A stretch of 64,000 nt of DNA, taken from UBA2108 sp002713215. GTDB lineage: Bacteria; Bacteroidota; Bacteroidia; Flavobacteriales_G; Salibacteraceae. The first letter of the stretch is position 1; the number at the start of each line of letters is the position of its first letter. Below, one piece after another: positions 17,423 to 26,249 of the stretch. The position numbers and the translations under genes were made by a program. Location: the NCBI GenBank assembly GCA_937891015.1, contig CALAPY010000073.1, positions 62,001 through 126,000 of the forward strand. Direction: 5' to 3'. The notes beneath the pieces are model-generated. The model was given only the letters and a program-made list of their open reading frames with translations, was not told the DNA's origin and did not search any database.

Positions 17423-18679
17423 TCAATCCAGTTTGTCGCTGATTCGGAATAAAGTTAATCCGCTTCGAAGTTTGGGTTCAATGTAGGTGCTTTTTGGTGG
17501 CATGTATAAATGGTTATTTGCCACTGTTTTCAATTGCTCCATGGTTACCGGGTGCAATGCAAAAGCGACCTTCATCTTTCCCTTGTCAACCACATTCATA
17601 AGTTCTTTTTCACCATGGCGTCCGCCCATAAATTGAACCCGCCTATCAGTACGTAAATCCCTTATGCCTAGAATCGGGTCAAGCAGGTTATTGCTAAGAA
17701 TGGAAACGTCCAGACGCTCGACGGGGTGGTTTTCATCAAAGGTTCCAATTTTGGCATTTAAGGCGTACCAACTTCCTCCGAGGTACATTCCTATTTCATT
17801 GTACGCCCTCGGTTTAAAGTGTTTCGAACTTATTTTTTTTACATCGAAATAGTCTTCAACCTGTTCGATAAATTCTTTATCACTTAATCCGTTTAAGTCT
17901 TCAACCAGGCGATTGAATTCCATGATATTCAATCTACTTTCCGGAATGTAGAAGGCCAGCATATAGTTGAAATGCTCTTTGCCTGTAAAATCTGGATTCT
18001 TTCTTCGAGCATCCTGACCGAGCAGGTTTGAGGAAGCACAACGATGGTGTCCATCAGCTATATAAAGCGAATCAAAACCTTCAAACTCCCGGGTAATAAC
18101 CCCAATATCATTAGAATCTTCGACAATCCAAAACTCGTGACAGGCCGAGTTGCTCGACATAAACTCATATTCTGGCCGAACAGATAAGTATTTACCCAGT
18201 ACCTGATCGATGGTTTTGTTATTGGGATAAGTGATAAGTATAGGCTCTGCATTAAAATCAGTGATTTCCAGGTATTTTTTAAAGGTTGTCTCCCGTTTTA
18301 AAATGGTATGCTCATGTTTTTTGATGATACCATTCTGATAATCATCAATTGACGCACCGGCAATTAACCCAATGTAGGTATTGCCTTTGAACTCTTGCTT
18401 ATACAGGTAGAGCGAATCCTTTTTATCCTGGATAAAGACCTTTCGATCAAGAAACTCCTGAAATTTCTTTTGTACTTGTTTAAATCGGGCCGGCGAATTT
18501 GCCTTTGTCCGCTTTGTAGCACTGTACTGCGGGTTGATAATATTGATAAAAGAATAGGGATTGGTATTTAATTTATGAGCTAAACCCGCTTTAGAATAGG
18601 ACACAAATGACCTGGAAGCCACTAAATGGACTGTATTCCTTTTAGCCCTAAAAGCTTTAAAAGCAGCTATTTTAGCCAT
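17423..18679 (-). CDS. DUF1015 family protein
   Basis: 418 residues of the DUF1015 family, frequently found beside serine biosynthesis genes in Bacteroidota and related phyla. The signatures are NPYSFINIINPQ, YIADGHHRCASS (about residue 205, the most conserved motif, with a His pair), FNRLVEDLNG and the carboxyl VAFALHPVTMEQL. The biochemical role is unknown; the HH motif suggests a metal- or phosphate-handling site. It starts 15 nt after serA and is followed directly by the YggS gene. Confidence 0.9.
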   Translation of the reverse strand: MAKIAAFKAFRAKRNTVHLVASRSFVSYSKAGLAHKLNTNPYSFINIINPQYSATKRTKANSPARFKQVQKKFQEFLDRKVFIQDKKDSLYLYKQEFKGNTYIGLIAGASIDDYQNGIIKKHEHTILKRETTFKKYLEITDFNAEPILITYPNNKTIDQVLGKYLSVRPEYEFMSSNSACHEFWIVEDSNDIGVITREFEGFDSLYIADGHHRCASSNLLGQDARRKNPDFTGKEHFNYMLAFYIPESRLNIMEFNRLVEDLNGLSDKEFIEQVEDYFDVKKISSKHFKPRAYNEIGMYLGGSWYALNAKIGTFDENHPVERLDVSILSNNLLDPILGIRDLRTDRRVQFMGGRHGEKELMNVVDKGKMKVAFALHPVTMEQLKTVANNHLYMPPKSTYIEPKLRSGLTLFRISDKLD

Positions 18680-18694
18680 TAAACTTTAACCAGT

Positions 18695-19645
18695 TTATGC
18701 GTTGTCAATAATAAACGTTGCCAATTCTTCGCCAATTCTATCTTGTGCTTCCTGTGTTGCAGCACCAACATGCGGTGTTGTTGCAATGTGTGAATGATTC
18801 AACAGATCAGTTCTTGGAGCCGGTTCGTTTTCGAATACATCCAAAGCTGCCGCCGCCACTTTGCCTGAATTCAACGCTTCGATAAGCGCATCCTCATCAA
18901 CGACACCGCCACGCGCAGCATTTGCCAATCTGACTCCATCCTTCATTTTCGCAATTTCACTGGTGCCGATAACCGCACTTCCGTTTGCTTGCTTGGGAAC
19001 GTGCAACGAAATAAAATCGCTGGAAGAAAGCAAAGTATCCATGTCAACCATGTTCAAGTTCACTTTTACCTCTTCTCCTGCAACGAATACAGAAACTTGA
19101 ACCTTTTCCACAAATGGGTCATAGGCAATTACATTCATTCCACAACCCAAGGCATAGGAGGCCAGACTCTGACCAATTCGCCCAATTCCGATTATTCCAA
19201 GGGTTTTTCCCCTTAGTTCAATGCCTTTTCCGTACTTCTTTTTAAGTCCTTTAAAATCGGCAGAGCCGTGCTCTGGCATTTGACGATTTGCGTCATAAGT
19301 TGTTCGCGCCAGACTGAACATTTGGGTCATTACTAGTTCTGCAACGGATTGCGATGAAGCGCCTGGTGTATTAAAAACCAGTCGTCCGATAGAACGTGCA
19401 TATTCCACATCGATATTATCCATACCAACTCCTCCGCGTCCAATCATTTTAAGATTGGGACAAGCATCAATAACTTCTTTGCGAATGGTGGTTGCCGATC
19501 GAACAATAACCACTTCATACCCTTCTTTGTTAATTGCTTCAATGAGCTGATTTTGGGGGACATTTTCCGTAATTACTTCATGTCCGGCAGCTTCAAGCAT
19601 GGAAATTCCACTTTGAGAAATTCCGTCGTTTGCTAATACTTTCAT
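18695..19645 (-). CDS. serA: D-3-phosphoglycerate dehydrogenase
   Basis: 316 residues, the short form without an ACT regulatory domain. The NAD-binding GxGxxG is in LGIIGIGRIGQSLA. The catalytic triad is visible: Arg in GRGGVGMDNID and the NAARGGVVDE block, Glu in FENEPAP, His in TTPHVGAATQEAQ. SerA opens serine biosynthesis by oxidising 3-phosphoglycerate; SerC, the next step, is encoded 32 nt upstream in the same operon. Lack of the ACT domain suggests no direct serine feedback on this enzyme. Confidence 0.94.
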   Translation of the reverse strand: MKVLANDGISQSGISMLEAAGHEVITENVPQNQLIEAINKEGYEVVIVRSATTIRKEVIDACPNLKMIGRGGVGMDNIDVEYARSIGRLVFNTPGASSQSVAELVMTQMFSLARTTYDANRQMPEHGSADFKGLKKKYGKGIELRGKTLGIIGIGRIGQSLASYALGCGMNVIAYDPFVEKVQVSVFVAGEEVKVNLNMVDMDTLLSSSDFISLHVPKQANGSAVIGTSEIAKMKDGVRLANAARGGVVDEDALIEALNSGKVAAAALDVFENEPAPRTDLLNHSHIATTPHVGAATQEAQDRIGEELATFIIDNA

Positions 19646-19677
19646 TTTAAGATTAATTATTGATGTTCTTAATGGGT

Positions 19678-20748
19678 TTAAACTCTATTTTCTAATTCCT
19701 TCATAACATTTACAAGTGCCTGAACTCCTTCCAAATCCATAGCATTGTACATAGAAGCACGATATCCACCAACTGAACGGTGGCCCTTTATTCCACTAAT
19801 GTTGGCATCGTTCCACATTTGGTCGAATGTTTCCTTATGAGCCTCATTCGCCAATACAAAGGTTGCGTTCATGTTCGAACGGTCTTCTTTAGCAGCAACA
19901 CCATTAAATAATGGATTTCGATCTATTTCTCCATATAGCAAGGCAGCCTTTGCTTCGTTTCGTTCCTGAATCCATTCCACACCTCCGTTAGCTTTCAGCC
20001 ATCGCAAGGTGAGCATAGACACATAAACCGGAAAAACGGGAGGCGTATTAAACATAGAGTCCTTATCGGCATGAATTTTTAGATTCAAATAAGAAGGTAT
20101 CGACCTTCCGTTTCTACCGTAAATATCTTTTTTGATAATGTAAAGGGTCGATCCTGCTGGTCCCATATTCTTTTGTGCTCCGGCGTAGATCAAATCGAAT
20201 TGAGATACATCAACTGGTTTTGAGAAAATATCGGAAGACATATCACAAACCAAAGGAACGTCAACAGTTGGAAACTCTTTGATTTGAGTTCCATATATGG
20301 TATTGTTCGAAGTACAATGGAAGTAATCCGCATCACTGGGAACCTCATAACCTTTTGGAATGTAGCTGTAGTTTTTGTCTTTTGACGAAGCAACCTCAAC
20401 CACGTTTCCAAAATGGGCTGCCTCTTTCTGTGCTTTATTGGCCCAGGCACCTGTATTTAAATAGGCAGCGCTTCCATTTTCGCGCATTAGGTTGTAGGCA
20501 GTAATAATAAAACCGAGGCTTGCTCCTCCCTGTAGAAAGACAACATCATAGTTATCCGGAACATTGAGTAATTCCTTAACCAGAGATACTGTTTCGTCCA
20601 TTACTGCAACGAAGTTTTTACTTCTGTGAGAGATTTCTATCAGCGATAGGTTTAAATCATCAAAATTACTTACAGCTTCTGAGGCTTCTTTAAGTACTTC
20701 TTGTGGCAGAATGCATGGTCCTGCACTAAAATTATAGACTTTAGACAT
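19678..20748 (-). CDS. serC: Phosphoserine aminotransferase
   Basis: 356 residues when started at the ATG of MSKVYNFSAGP (20748), the universally conserved amino end; the frame stays open 14 codons further upstream but that extension (MCNFAANFF...) is not family sequence. The PLP lysine is in LIYAGAQKNMGPAGS. GGASLGFI, CTSNNTIYGTQ and GHRSVGGYRASMYN near the end are standard. The enzyme transaminates 3-phosphohydroxypyruvate to phosphoserine and also serves pyridoxine synthesis in many bacteria. It is first in the serC-serA-DUF1015-YggS operon. Confidence 0.96.
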   Translation of the reverse strand: MSKVYNFSAGPCILPQEVLKEASEAVSNFDDLNLSLIEISHRSKNFVAVMDETVSLVKELLNVPDNYDVVFLQGGASLGFIITAYNLMRENGSAAYLNTGAWANKAQKEAAHFGNVVEVASSKDKNYSYIPKGYEVPSDADYFHCTSNNTIYGTQIKEFPTVDVPLVCDMSSDIFSKPVDVSQFDLIYAGAQKNMGPAGSTLYIIKKDIYGRNGRSIPSYLNLKIHADKDSMFNTPPVFPVYVSMLTLRWLKANGGVEWIQERNEAKAALLYGEIDRNPLFNGVAAKEDRSNMNATFVLANEAHKETFDQMWNDANISGIKGHRSVGGYRASMYNAMDLEGVQALVNVMKELENRV

Positions 20749-20925
20749 AGCTAATTTCGTTTGAAAAAAATTCGCTGCGAAATTGCACAAAAAAAAGCAG
20801 TCATAGCATGAGTATGGTCACAGAATAAGAATTGATTTTATAAGCACAATGCAGGGCTGATCTTAAGATTAATTTGGAATTGATTCGCTGAAGAAACCAA
20901 CATAAATCCGAACTTTGCATTATCT

Positions 20926-21378
20926 ATGATGATTCAGGTAGCAGAAATTGTTGGTTTAATCCTCTTCGCCACAGTGAAGTTTCTTTTTGCGCCATCAGCC
21001 ATCATGGCGTTGGGTTATTCTTTTTGGGAAACAATTGCGATGTCACTGTTCGGCGGTTGGCTGGGTGTCGTTTTTTTCTATTACACTGGAAGTGCTTTTT
21101 TTGGTTGGTTGTCAGGTTTCGGCAAAAAGAATAAACCCAAAAGGAAGTTTAGCAAGAAGAATCGATTTGTCATTTGGCTTAAGAATGGTTTTGGACTAAA
21201 CGGAATAGCAATTATTCTTGGGGTGGGTTCAATTCCATTGGTTTGCTTGCTTGCCGCCAAATATTTTCGCTCCGACCGGAGAACCATATTTTATCTGCTC
21301 ACTTCCGTAGCAGTATGGGGAGTTAGCCTTACCAGCCTTTCTTTTTTATTTAAGGGCTACTTGTTAGAACTTCTGTAA
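20926..21378 (+). CDS. Small polytopic membrane protein, unknown
   Basis: 150 residues with about four hydrophobic segments (GLILFATVKFLFAPSAIMALG; ETIAMSLFGGWLGVVFFYYTG; GIAIILGVGSIPLVCLLAA; IFYLLTSVAVWGVSLTSLSF) and a very basic central loop (KKNKPKRKFSKKNR). No family is recognised. A near-consensus -7 box GAACTTTG (20910-20917) lies 8 nt before the ATG, hinting at a very short leader. It is divergent from serC. Confidence 0.65.
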   Translation: MMIQVAEIVGLILFATVKFLFAPSAIMALGYSFWETIAMSLFGGWLGVVFFYYTGSAFFGWLSGFGKKNKPKRKFSKKNRFVIWLKNGFGLNGIAIILGVGSIPLVCLLAAKYFRSDRRTIFYLLTSVAVWGVSLTSLSFLFKGYLLELL

Positions 21379-21408
21379 ACCGTGGAACTATTTCCTGGAA
21401 CTTCGCTT

Positions 21409-21416
21409 TACATTTG
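21409..21416 (+). promoter_or_regulatory. -7 element TACATTTG of the nucleotidase gene
   Basis: Perfect TAnnTTTG, 19 nt before the ATG at 21436. Confidence 0.45.
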
Positions 21417-21435
21417 GCGTCCTTAAACATCCTCC

Positions 21436-22134
21436 ATGTTCAAAAACATCACTCATGTCTTTTTCGATCTCGATCACACCTTATGGGATTTTGAAACCAA
21501 CTCAAGAGAAGCATTAAGCGAGATATTCGAAAAGTTTGATTTGGGAAACAGAGGAGTAAGAGGCCCCATTGATTTCATAAGGGTTTATGAAAAAATCAAT
21601 CATAGGATGTGGGATGAATACCGCAAGGGAGAAAGGAGCAAAGCGCGATTAAGGAAAGATCGTTTTCCAACCGCCCTGTCTTTGTTCGAAATTAAGGATA
21701 ATGATTTGGCGATTGAAATCAACGAGTATTATTTGGAACACAGCCCCCGCAAACCCAACTTATTTGACCATGCTCACAATACGTTGGACTATTTAAGCGA
21801 AAAATACAAACTATATATTATTACCAACGGGTTCCAGGAAATCCAGACCATTAAAATGCATAATTCGGGCCTGGATCATTATTTTGAAGAGACCATAACC
21901 TCAGAAATGGTTGGTGTAAGAAAGCCGGATCCGAAAATTTTTGCCTATGCTTTGAATCGAGGGAATGCCAGACCCGATCAATCGGTAATGATTGGTGACG
22001 ATGCCGATGTGGATGTGGTTGGTGCTCAAAAATGTGGTATGAAGGGAATCTTTTTTAATCCCAATGAGATAGGCCATGAGAAAGAAGTTGATAAGGAAAT
22101 AAGCAGCTTAAGTGAACTCAAAAGCATTTTATAA
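21436..22134 (+). CDS. YjjG-family noncanonical pyrimidine nucleotidase (HAD superfamily)
   Basis: 232 residues. HAD motif I is FFDLDHTLWDF (nucleophile Asp and acid Asp), motif II is YIITNGFQ, motif III is the Lys in VRKPDPKIF, and motif IV is MIGDDADVDVVGA. The tryptophan after HTL and the TNG in motif II are typical of the YjjG branch, which dephosphorylates noncanonical pyrimidine nucleoside monophosphates and so cleans the nucleotide pool. It is soluble and probably monocistronic. Confidence 0.92.
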   Translation: MFKNITHVFFDLDHTLWDFETNSREALSEIFEKFDLGNRGVRGPIDFIRVYEKINHRMWDEYRKGERSKARLRKDRFPTALSLFEIKDNDLAIEINEYYLEHSPRKPNLFDHAHNTLDYLSEKYKLYIITNGFQEIQTIKMHNSGLDHYFEETITSEMVGVRKPDPKIFAYALNRGNARPDQSVMIGDDADVDVVGAQKCGMKGIFFNPNEIGHEKEVDKEISSLSELKSIL

Positions 22135-22277
22135 AAACGTAAAAGTTGAATTGTAACATAACTCACTTTCTGATCACCAGTCAATAAATAACTTTACTGC
22201 TTGACGAATGAATGAAACATAAATCATTAGGTTGCGTTACTCAACGTGACAGCGGATTTGGAGGAAAACTGTTGAAT

Positions 22278-23201
22278 ATGAATAGAGCAAAGGTGCTTAA
22301 AGGAGTGTTTAGAACTGCAGTTGTGGCTGTGGTTGGGATAACAGTTTGGGGATGTAATACGAAAGGTGGCTGCAATGATCCTCTGGCAGATAATTATGAC
22401 CCTAGTGCAAATCGCTATGGCGAGTGTGTTTATACCATAGATAAGGAGGATACTGTGGTTCCTGAAAGTAATATTCCAGTAAATATTAAGATTGAGGCAA
22501 CTGCTAATGGAAAAGATTTTGCATTGAATGAAAAGTACACCAATAACGATGGTAAAGAGTTTTTAATGAGCACACTTAAGTTCTATGTAGCTAATCTTAA
22601 GTTCGCTTACAACGGAAATAATAAAACTGAGTTTAAGGACATAGAATTGTTTGATTTTGACACTTCAAAGCCTTTAAATCCTTCCATTCCTTATTGGAAT
22701 ACAGAATCCAAAGGAGTAGTACAAAGGCTTGGTTCGTACAACCAATTGTATATTGGAGTTGGAGTTGGGATTGAAGAGAACGAAGAGTTTTCTCCTAATA
22801 AATATCCAGCGGATCATCCGTTGAGCGCCACCTACACAACCATGGCCTGGGACTGGAAGGCCAAATATATTTTTTCGAAAATTGAAGGTAGGGTAGACTC
22901 TAACGCAAACGGGATCTTAAACAGAACATTTTTTTATCATTCAGGTCATAGTGATATGTATCGATTGGTAATTCTGGATTTGGATAAAACATATGAGATT
23001 GGAGTTAATAATGAGGTTGATTTAGAATTAAACTTAGATGTATTAAAGATCATAGATGGTATTAAAATAGAAACCAGTGCACAAGGACAATCTCATACCT
23101 CAACACCAGCTCAGAAAGTGTTGAGCTCGGCAGTTCATACTAATCTAAGTGAAGCAATATCGGTTAAAAACATAACGGTTCATACCGTAATACTAAATTG
23201 A
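22278..23201 (+). CDS. MbnP-like copper-associated lipoprotein
   Basis: 307 residues when started at MNRAKVLKG (22278), which gives a good lipoprotein signal ending in TVWGC; the frame is open from 22212 but the extra 22 codons spoil the signal. After the lipid Cys comes a GCNDPLADNYDPSA motif, a small Cys module common in Bacteroidota secreted proteins. Residues ~75-300 match the MbnP family: IKIEATANGKDF, STLKFYVANLKF, YPADHPLSATYTTMAWDWKAKYIF, then FYHSGHSDMYRLVIL. MbnP is a periplasmic partner of the di-haem enzyme MbnH, encoded immediately downstream with overlapping codons. In the characterised pair, MbnH converts a tryptophan of MbnP to kynurenine for copper binding; the AWDW tryptophans are candidates here. 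Confidence 0.82.
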   Translation: MNRAKVLKGVFRTAVVAVVGITVWGCNTKGGCNDPLADNYDPSANRYGECVYTIDKEDTVVPESNIPVNIKIEATANGKDFALNEKYTNNDGKEFLMSTLKFYVANLKFAYNGNNKTEFKDIELFDFDTSKPLNPSIPYWNTESKGVVQRLGSYNQLYIGVGVGIEENEEFSPNKYPADHPLSATYTTMAWDWKAKYIFSKIEGRVDSNANGILNRTFFYHSGHSDMYRLVILDLDKTYEIGVNNEVDLELNLDVLKIIDGIKIETSAQGQSHTSTPAQKVLSSAVHTNLSEAISVKNITVHTVILN

Positions 23202-24220
23202 AGTGGATTGTCTATATACTAATTGCTGCTGTATTCCTATTGTCCTGTAAAAAGGAGGTAGCTGAAACAGTTGATACCCCCTCGGTAGTAAATAAAGAGC
23301 AACCAATAATTAATACGCCTCCTGGGTTTCCTGAAATTCCTGCTAGCATAATTGAACAAGTTACTCCGGCTCGGGTGGCATTGGGAAAGAAATTGTTTTT
23401 CGATCCAATTTTGAGCCGAACCGGGAAAATATCATGTGGTAGTTGCCACAAACGTGAACTTGCATTTACCGATGGTCAAAAGTTTTCTGAAGGAGTGGAC
23501 GGAAGATTGGGGTTTAGAAATAGTCCGACCTTGGTAAATTTACTTTGGTCACCTATTTTTATGTGGGATGGTGGGCCACAGACCCTGGAAGCACAGGTGA
23601 GGTTACCGCTCGAGAATCACGATGAAATGGATCTCAATATTGTGGAAGTAATTAGTCGACTGAATCAAAATGCCGAATACGTGGAATTATTCCAGGCCGC
23701 GTTTGAACAAGCTCCTGGTCCGATAAGGTTGGCGGAGGCAATTGCCATATATGAAAGAACATTAATTAGCGCTAATTCCAATTTCGACAAGTTCGAATAT
23801 CAAGGAAATAAGCAGGCGTTGAGTTCGCTGGAATTAAAAGGAAGAAGCCTGTTTAACAGTGAAAAATTTCAATGTAAACAATGCCATGTTCCGCCATTGT
23901 TTACCAATTATGAGTTCATAAACAATGGTACTTTTATTCCAGGGCAGGATTCAGGAAGGTATAGAGTGACCCTGCATTTTCCGGACAAAGGAAAATTTAA
24001 GGTGCCTTCGCTAAGAAACATTGATATAACCAGTCCCTATATGCATGATGGTCGATTTACCACTTTAGAAGAAGTAGTCGATTTCTATGCTAGCGGTGGT
24101 GCCGGATTTTCTACTCAGGACATGCGAATAACTCAAAAAGACATCACATCTGATGAAAGACAAGCCTTAGTCGCCTTTTTAAAATCGCTAACCGACCAGG
24201 AATTTCTTCAGAAAAAGTAA
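23198..24220 (+). CDS. MbnH-like di-haem cytochrome c peroxidase family lipoprotein
   Basis: 340 residues. A lipoprotein signal (ILIAAVFLLSC) is followed by the two-domain di-haem peroxidase fold: CGSCH at about residue 79 and CKQCH at about 226, with FDPILSRTGKISC, FRNSPTLVNLLW and KVPSLRNIDITSPYMHDGRF as family blocks. In the MauG/CcpA/MbnH superfamily such proteins form high-valent iron to modify a partner. The start is TTG at 23198, overlapping the MbnP stop (TTGA), so the two are translationally coupled; this supports the MbnH assignment over a free-standing peroxidase. Confidence 0.88.
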   Translation: MKWIVYILIAAVFLLSCKKEVAETVDTPSVVNKEQPIINTPPGFPEIPASIIEQVTPARVALGKKLFFDPILSRTGKISCGSCHKRELAFTDGQKFSEGVDGRLGFRNSPTLVNLLWSPIFMWDGGPQTLEAQVRLPLENHDEMDLNIVEVISRLNQNAEYVELFQAAFEQAPGPIRLAEAIAIYERTLISANSNFDKFEYQGNKQALSSLELKGRSLFNSEKFQCKQCHVPPLFTNYEFINNGTFIPGQDSGRYRVTLHFPDKGKFKVPSLRNIDITSPYMHDGRFTTLEEVVDFYASGGAGFSTQDMRITQKDITSDERQALVAFLKSLTDQEFLQKK

Positions 24221-24254
24221 AGCAGTTGGTGCTTCCCGTGAATTTTATGAACAT

Positions 24255-24268
24255 GTGACAATTGTTAC
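24255..24268. promoter_or_regulatory. CRP/FNR-like dyad upstream of the persulfide-dioxygenase-like gene
   Basis: GTGACAATTGTTAC is a palindrome at 12 of 14 positions (reverse complement GTAACAATTGTCAC). It ends 4 nt before the TTG of the putative -33 region. Its left half TGTGA matches a CRP/FNR half-site; the right half (TTACC) matches only partly. Confidence 0.4.
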
Positions 24269-24290
24269 CATTTGGTATCTTTTCCGGTTC

Positions 24291-24298
24291 TAGATTTG
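24291..24298 (+). promoter_or_regulatory. -7 element TAGATTTG (with TTG at 24272)
   Basis: Perfect TAnnTTTG with a TTG 16 nt upstream, 26 nt before the ATG at 24325. Confidence 0.5.
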
Positions 24299-24324
24299 CA
24301 GTACAATAATTCAAATGATATAAA

Positions 24325-25731
24325 ATGAAAATTGAACAATTATATACTGGCTGTTTAGCCGAAGCCGCTTACTACATTGAGAATAATGGAGAAGTTGCTA
24401 TTATCGATCCCCTTCGAGAAACGGAACCATACATCAAAAGAGCAGAAGAAAATGATGCTAAAATCAAATACATATTTGAAACTCATTTTCATGCAGATTT
24501 TGTTTCGGGACATTTGGATTTGGCGAAAAAAACCGGTGCTCAAATTATTTACGGTCCTACCGCTAAACCGGATTATGAAATTACTGTTGCCGAAGATGGT
24601 CAGGTATTCAAATTGGGTAACGTATCCTTAAAATTGATTCATACACCAGGCCACACCCTGGAATCGAGCAGTATTTTATTGATCGACGAAGAAGGAAATG
24701 ACCATGCTATATTCACCGGAGATGCCCTGTTTATTGGTGATGTTGGACGGCCCGACCTGGCAGTTAAATCGGATTTATCCAAAGAAGATCTGGCGGGAAT
24801 GTTATTCGATTCGTTGAGAAACAAGATTATGCCTTTGGGTGATGATGTTCTGGTTTATCCAAATCATGGCGCTGGATCAGCCTGTGGAAAAAATATGAGC
24901 GAAGAAACTTATGATTCCTTAGGCCACCAAAAGAAAACCAATTATGCGCTACGAGCTGACATGAGTAAGGAAGAGTTTATTAAAGAAGTAACTGATGGGA
25001 TTCTTCCCCCACCTCAGTATTTCCCAAAGAATGCTGTGATCAATAAGTCTGGCTATCAGAGTATTGATGATGTTATTGAAAAAGGGAACGTAGCTTTTAA
25101 CGTAGATACTTTTTTGGCAATAGTTGAAGCAGAAGATGCGTTGGTTCTGGATACCCGATCAGAAGACGAGTTTTCAAAAGAGCACATTCCGGGATCTATT
25201 TTTGCTGGTTTAAATGGTCAAATGGCTATGTGGGTAGGTGCGTTAATTACAGACATTAACCAACCTATTGTTTTTATCGCCGATGAAGGAACCGAACAAG
25301 AAGTAATTACCCGATTGGCTCGTGTGGGTTACGACAATTCATTAGGATACTTAAAGGGAGGCTTGGATGCCTGGAAAGCTGCCGGTAAGGAGACCGATAG
25401 CATTAATAGTGTTACGGCTGAGGGGCTAAAAGTGATTCTGGAAACTGAAAAAGTCAATGTATTGGATGTTCGTAAAACTACAGAGTACGAAGCTGAACAT
25501 GTAGAGGATGCCATTAATGTTCCCTTGGATTATATCAACAGCATGATGGATAAGATCGATCCCGAAAAAACATACTATACTCATTGTTTGGGTGGATACC
25601 GCTCTGTTATATTTAACAGCATTCAAAAGGCAAGAGGGAGGCATAAACTGATTGATGTTAAAGGCGGGAGCAAGGCTATGCTTGAAGCTGGTATCTCTAT
25701 GACAGACTACGTTTGTCCTTCTACCAAGTAA
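24325..25731 (+). CDS. MBL-fold hydrolase with two rhodanese domains (persulfide-dioxygenase-like)
   Basis: 468 residues. The amino ~210 residues are a metallo-beta-lactamase fold of the ETHE1 type: THFHADFVSGHLDL (metal ligands), LIHTPGHTLESSS, then FTGDALFIGDVGRPDL and YPNHGAGSACG. Two rhodanese modules follow. The first (about 255-355) has FIADEGTEQEV in place of the Cys loop and is inactive. The second (about 370-465) keeps a Cys in YTHCLGGYRS. Such proteins oxidise glutathione or low-molecular-weight persulfide to sulfite and move sulfane sulfur. A second rhodanese gene follows 49 nt later, so this is a small sulfur-detoxification operon. Confidence 0.9.
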   Translation: MKIEQLYTGCLAEAAYYIENNGEVAIIDPLRETEPYIKRAEENDAKIKYIFETHFHADFVSGHLDLAKKTGAQIIYGPTAKPDYEITVAEDGQVFKLGNVSLKLIHTPGHTLESSSILLIDEEGNDHAIFTGDALFIGDVGRPDLAVKSDLSKEDLAGMLFDSLRNKIMPLGDDVLVYPNHGAGSACGKNMSEETYDSLGHQKKTNYALRADMSKEEFIKEVTDGILPPPQYFPKNAVINKSGYQSIDDVIEKGNVAFNVDTFLAIVEAEDALVLDTRSEDEFSKEHIPGSIFAGLNGQMAMWVGALITDINQPIVFIADEGTEQEVITRLARVGYDNSLGYLKGGLDAWKAAGKETDSINSVTAEGLKVILETEKVNVLDVRKTTEYEAEHVEDAINVPLDYINSMMDKIDPEKTYYTHCLGGYRSVIFNSIQKARGRHKLIDVKGGSKAMLEAGISMTDYVCPSTK

Positions 25732-25780
25732 GCGTACTTTAGTTTGACTTTAAATTTTGAAATAAACAAACACAATAAAT

Positions 25781-26095
25781 ATGTTTAAAGAAGCGAATGT
25801 ATTGGACTTCAAAAGAATGATTGCGGACGATGATAATGCAGTGCTTATCGATGTTCGTACTCCGGAAGAATGCAGCCAGGGTATGATTCCCGGGGCTATC
25901 AATATCAACTTAATGTCTCCCGAATTTATGGATTCGATACTGGAATTGGACCGGAATAAAAACTACTACATGATTTGTAGAAGTGGAGGTAGAAGCGCAA
26001 CAGCTGCTGGAGCTATGGCGAATAATGGTTTTAAATCCCTTGTAAATTTCCAGGGCGGCATGTTGTCTTGGGACGGAGAATTGGAAATGCCTTAA
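25781..26095 (+). CDS. Single-domain rhodanese
   Basis: 104 residues, one rhodanese domain. The active-site loop is CRSGGRSATAA with the persulfide-forming Cys, preceded by LIDVRTPEECSQGMIPGAINI (the CH2-type motif) and followed by NFQGGMLSWDGELE. It lacks a signal peptide and is probably cytosolic. Together with the upstream MBL/rhodanese protein it would transfer or dispose of sulfane sulfur. A strong terminator follows the gene. Confidence 0.93.
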   Translation: MFKEANVLDFKRMIADDDNAVLIDVRTPEECSQGMIPGAININLMSPEFMDSILELDRNKNYYMICRSGGRSATAAGAMANNGFKSLVNFQGGMLSWDGELEMP

Positions 26096-26121
26096 TTCAA
26101 ATTTAATTTTGTTTTACGAAG

Positions 26122-26156
26122 CCCACATTGTCGCTGATAATGTGGGTTTTTATTTT
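26122..26156 (+). terminator. Rho-independent terminator after the rhodanese gene
   Basis: Perfect 8-bp stem CCCACATT / AATGTGGG (26122-26129 and 26139-26146) with a 9-nt loop, followed by TTTTTATTTT. It closes the sulfur operon 26 nt after its last stop codon. Confidence 0.85.
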
Positions 26157-26235
26157 GCCAACAATTGAAGAATCAGACAATTCGGGAGCGATGAGAAGAA
26201 ATCGTGCGGAAGCCCTAACATTTTCTTTCAAACTC

Positions 26236-26243
26236 TATATTTG
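26236..26243 (+). promoter_or_regulatory. -7 element TATATTTG of the methyltransferase gene (leaderless)
   Basis: Perfect TAnnTTTG followed by six nt and GTG (26250). It overlaps the TTG at 26241, ruling that codon out as the start. Confidence 0.55.
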
Positions 26244-26249
26244 CCTTCC

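Noticed and set aside
20749..20790. Upstream extension of serC
   Set aside because: The 14 extra codons are not family sequence, while MSKVYNFSAGP at 20748 is the conserved amino end.
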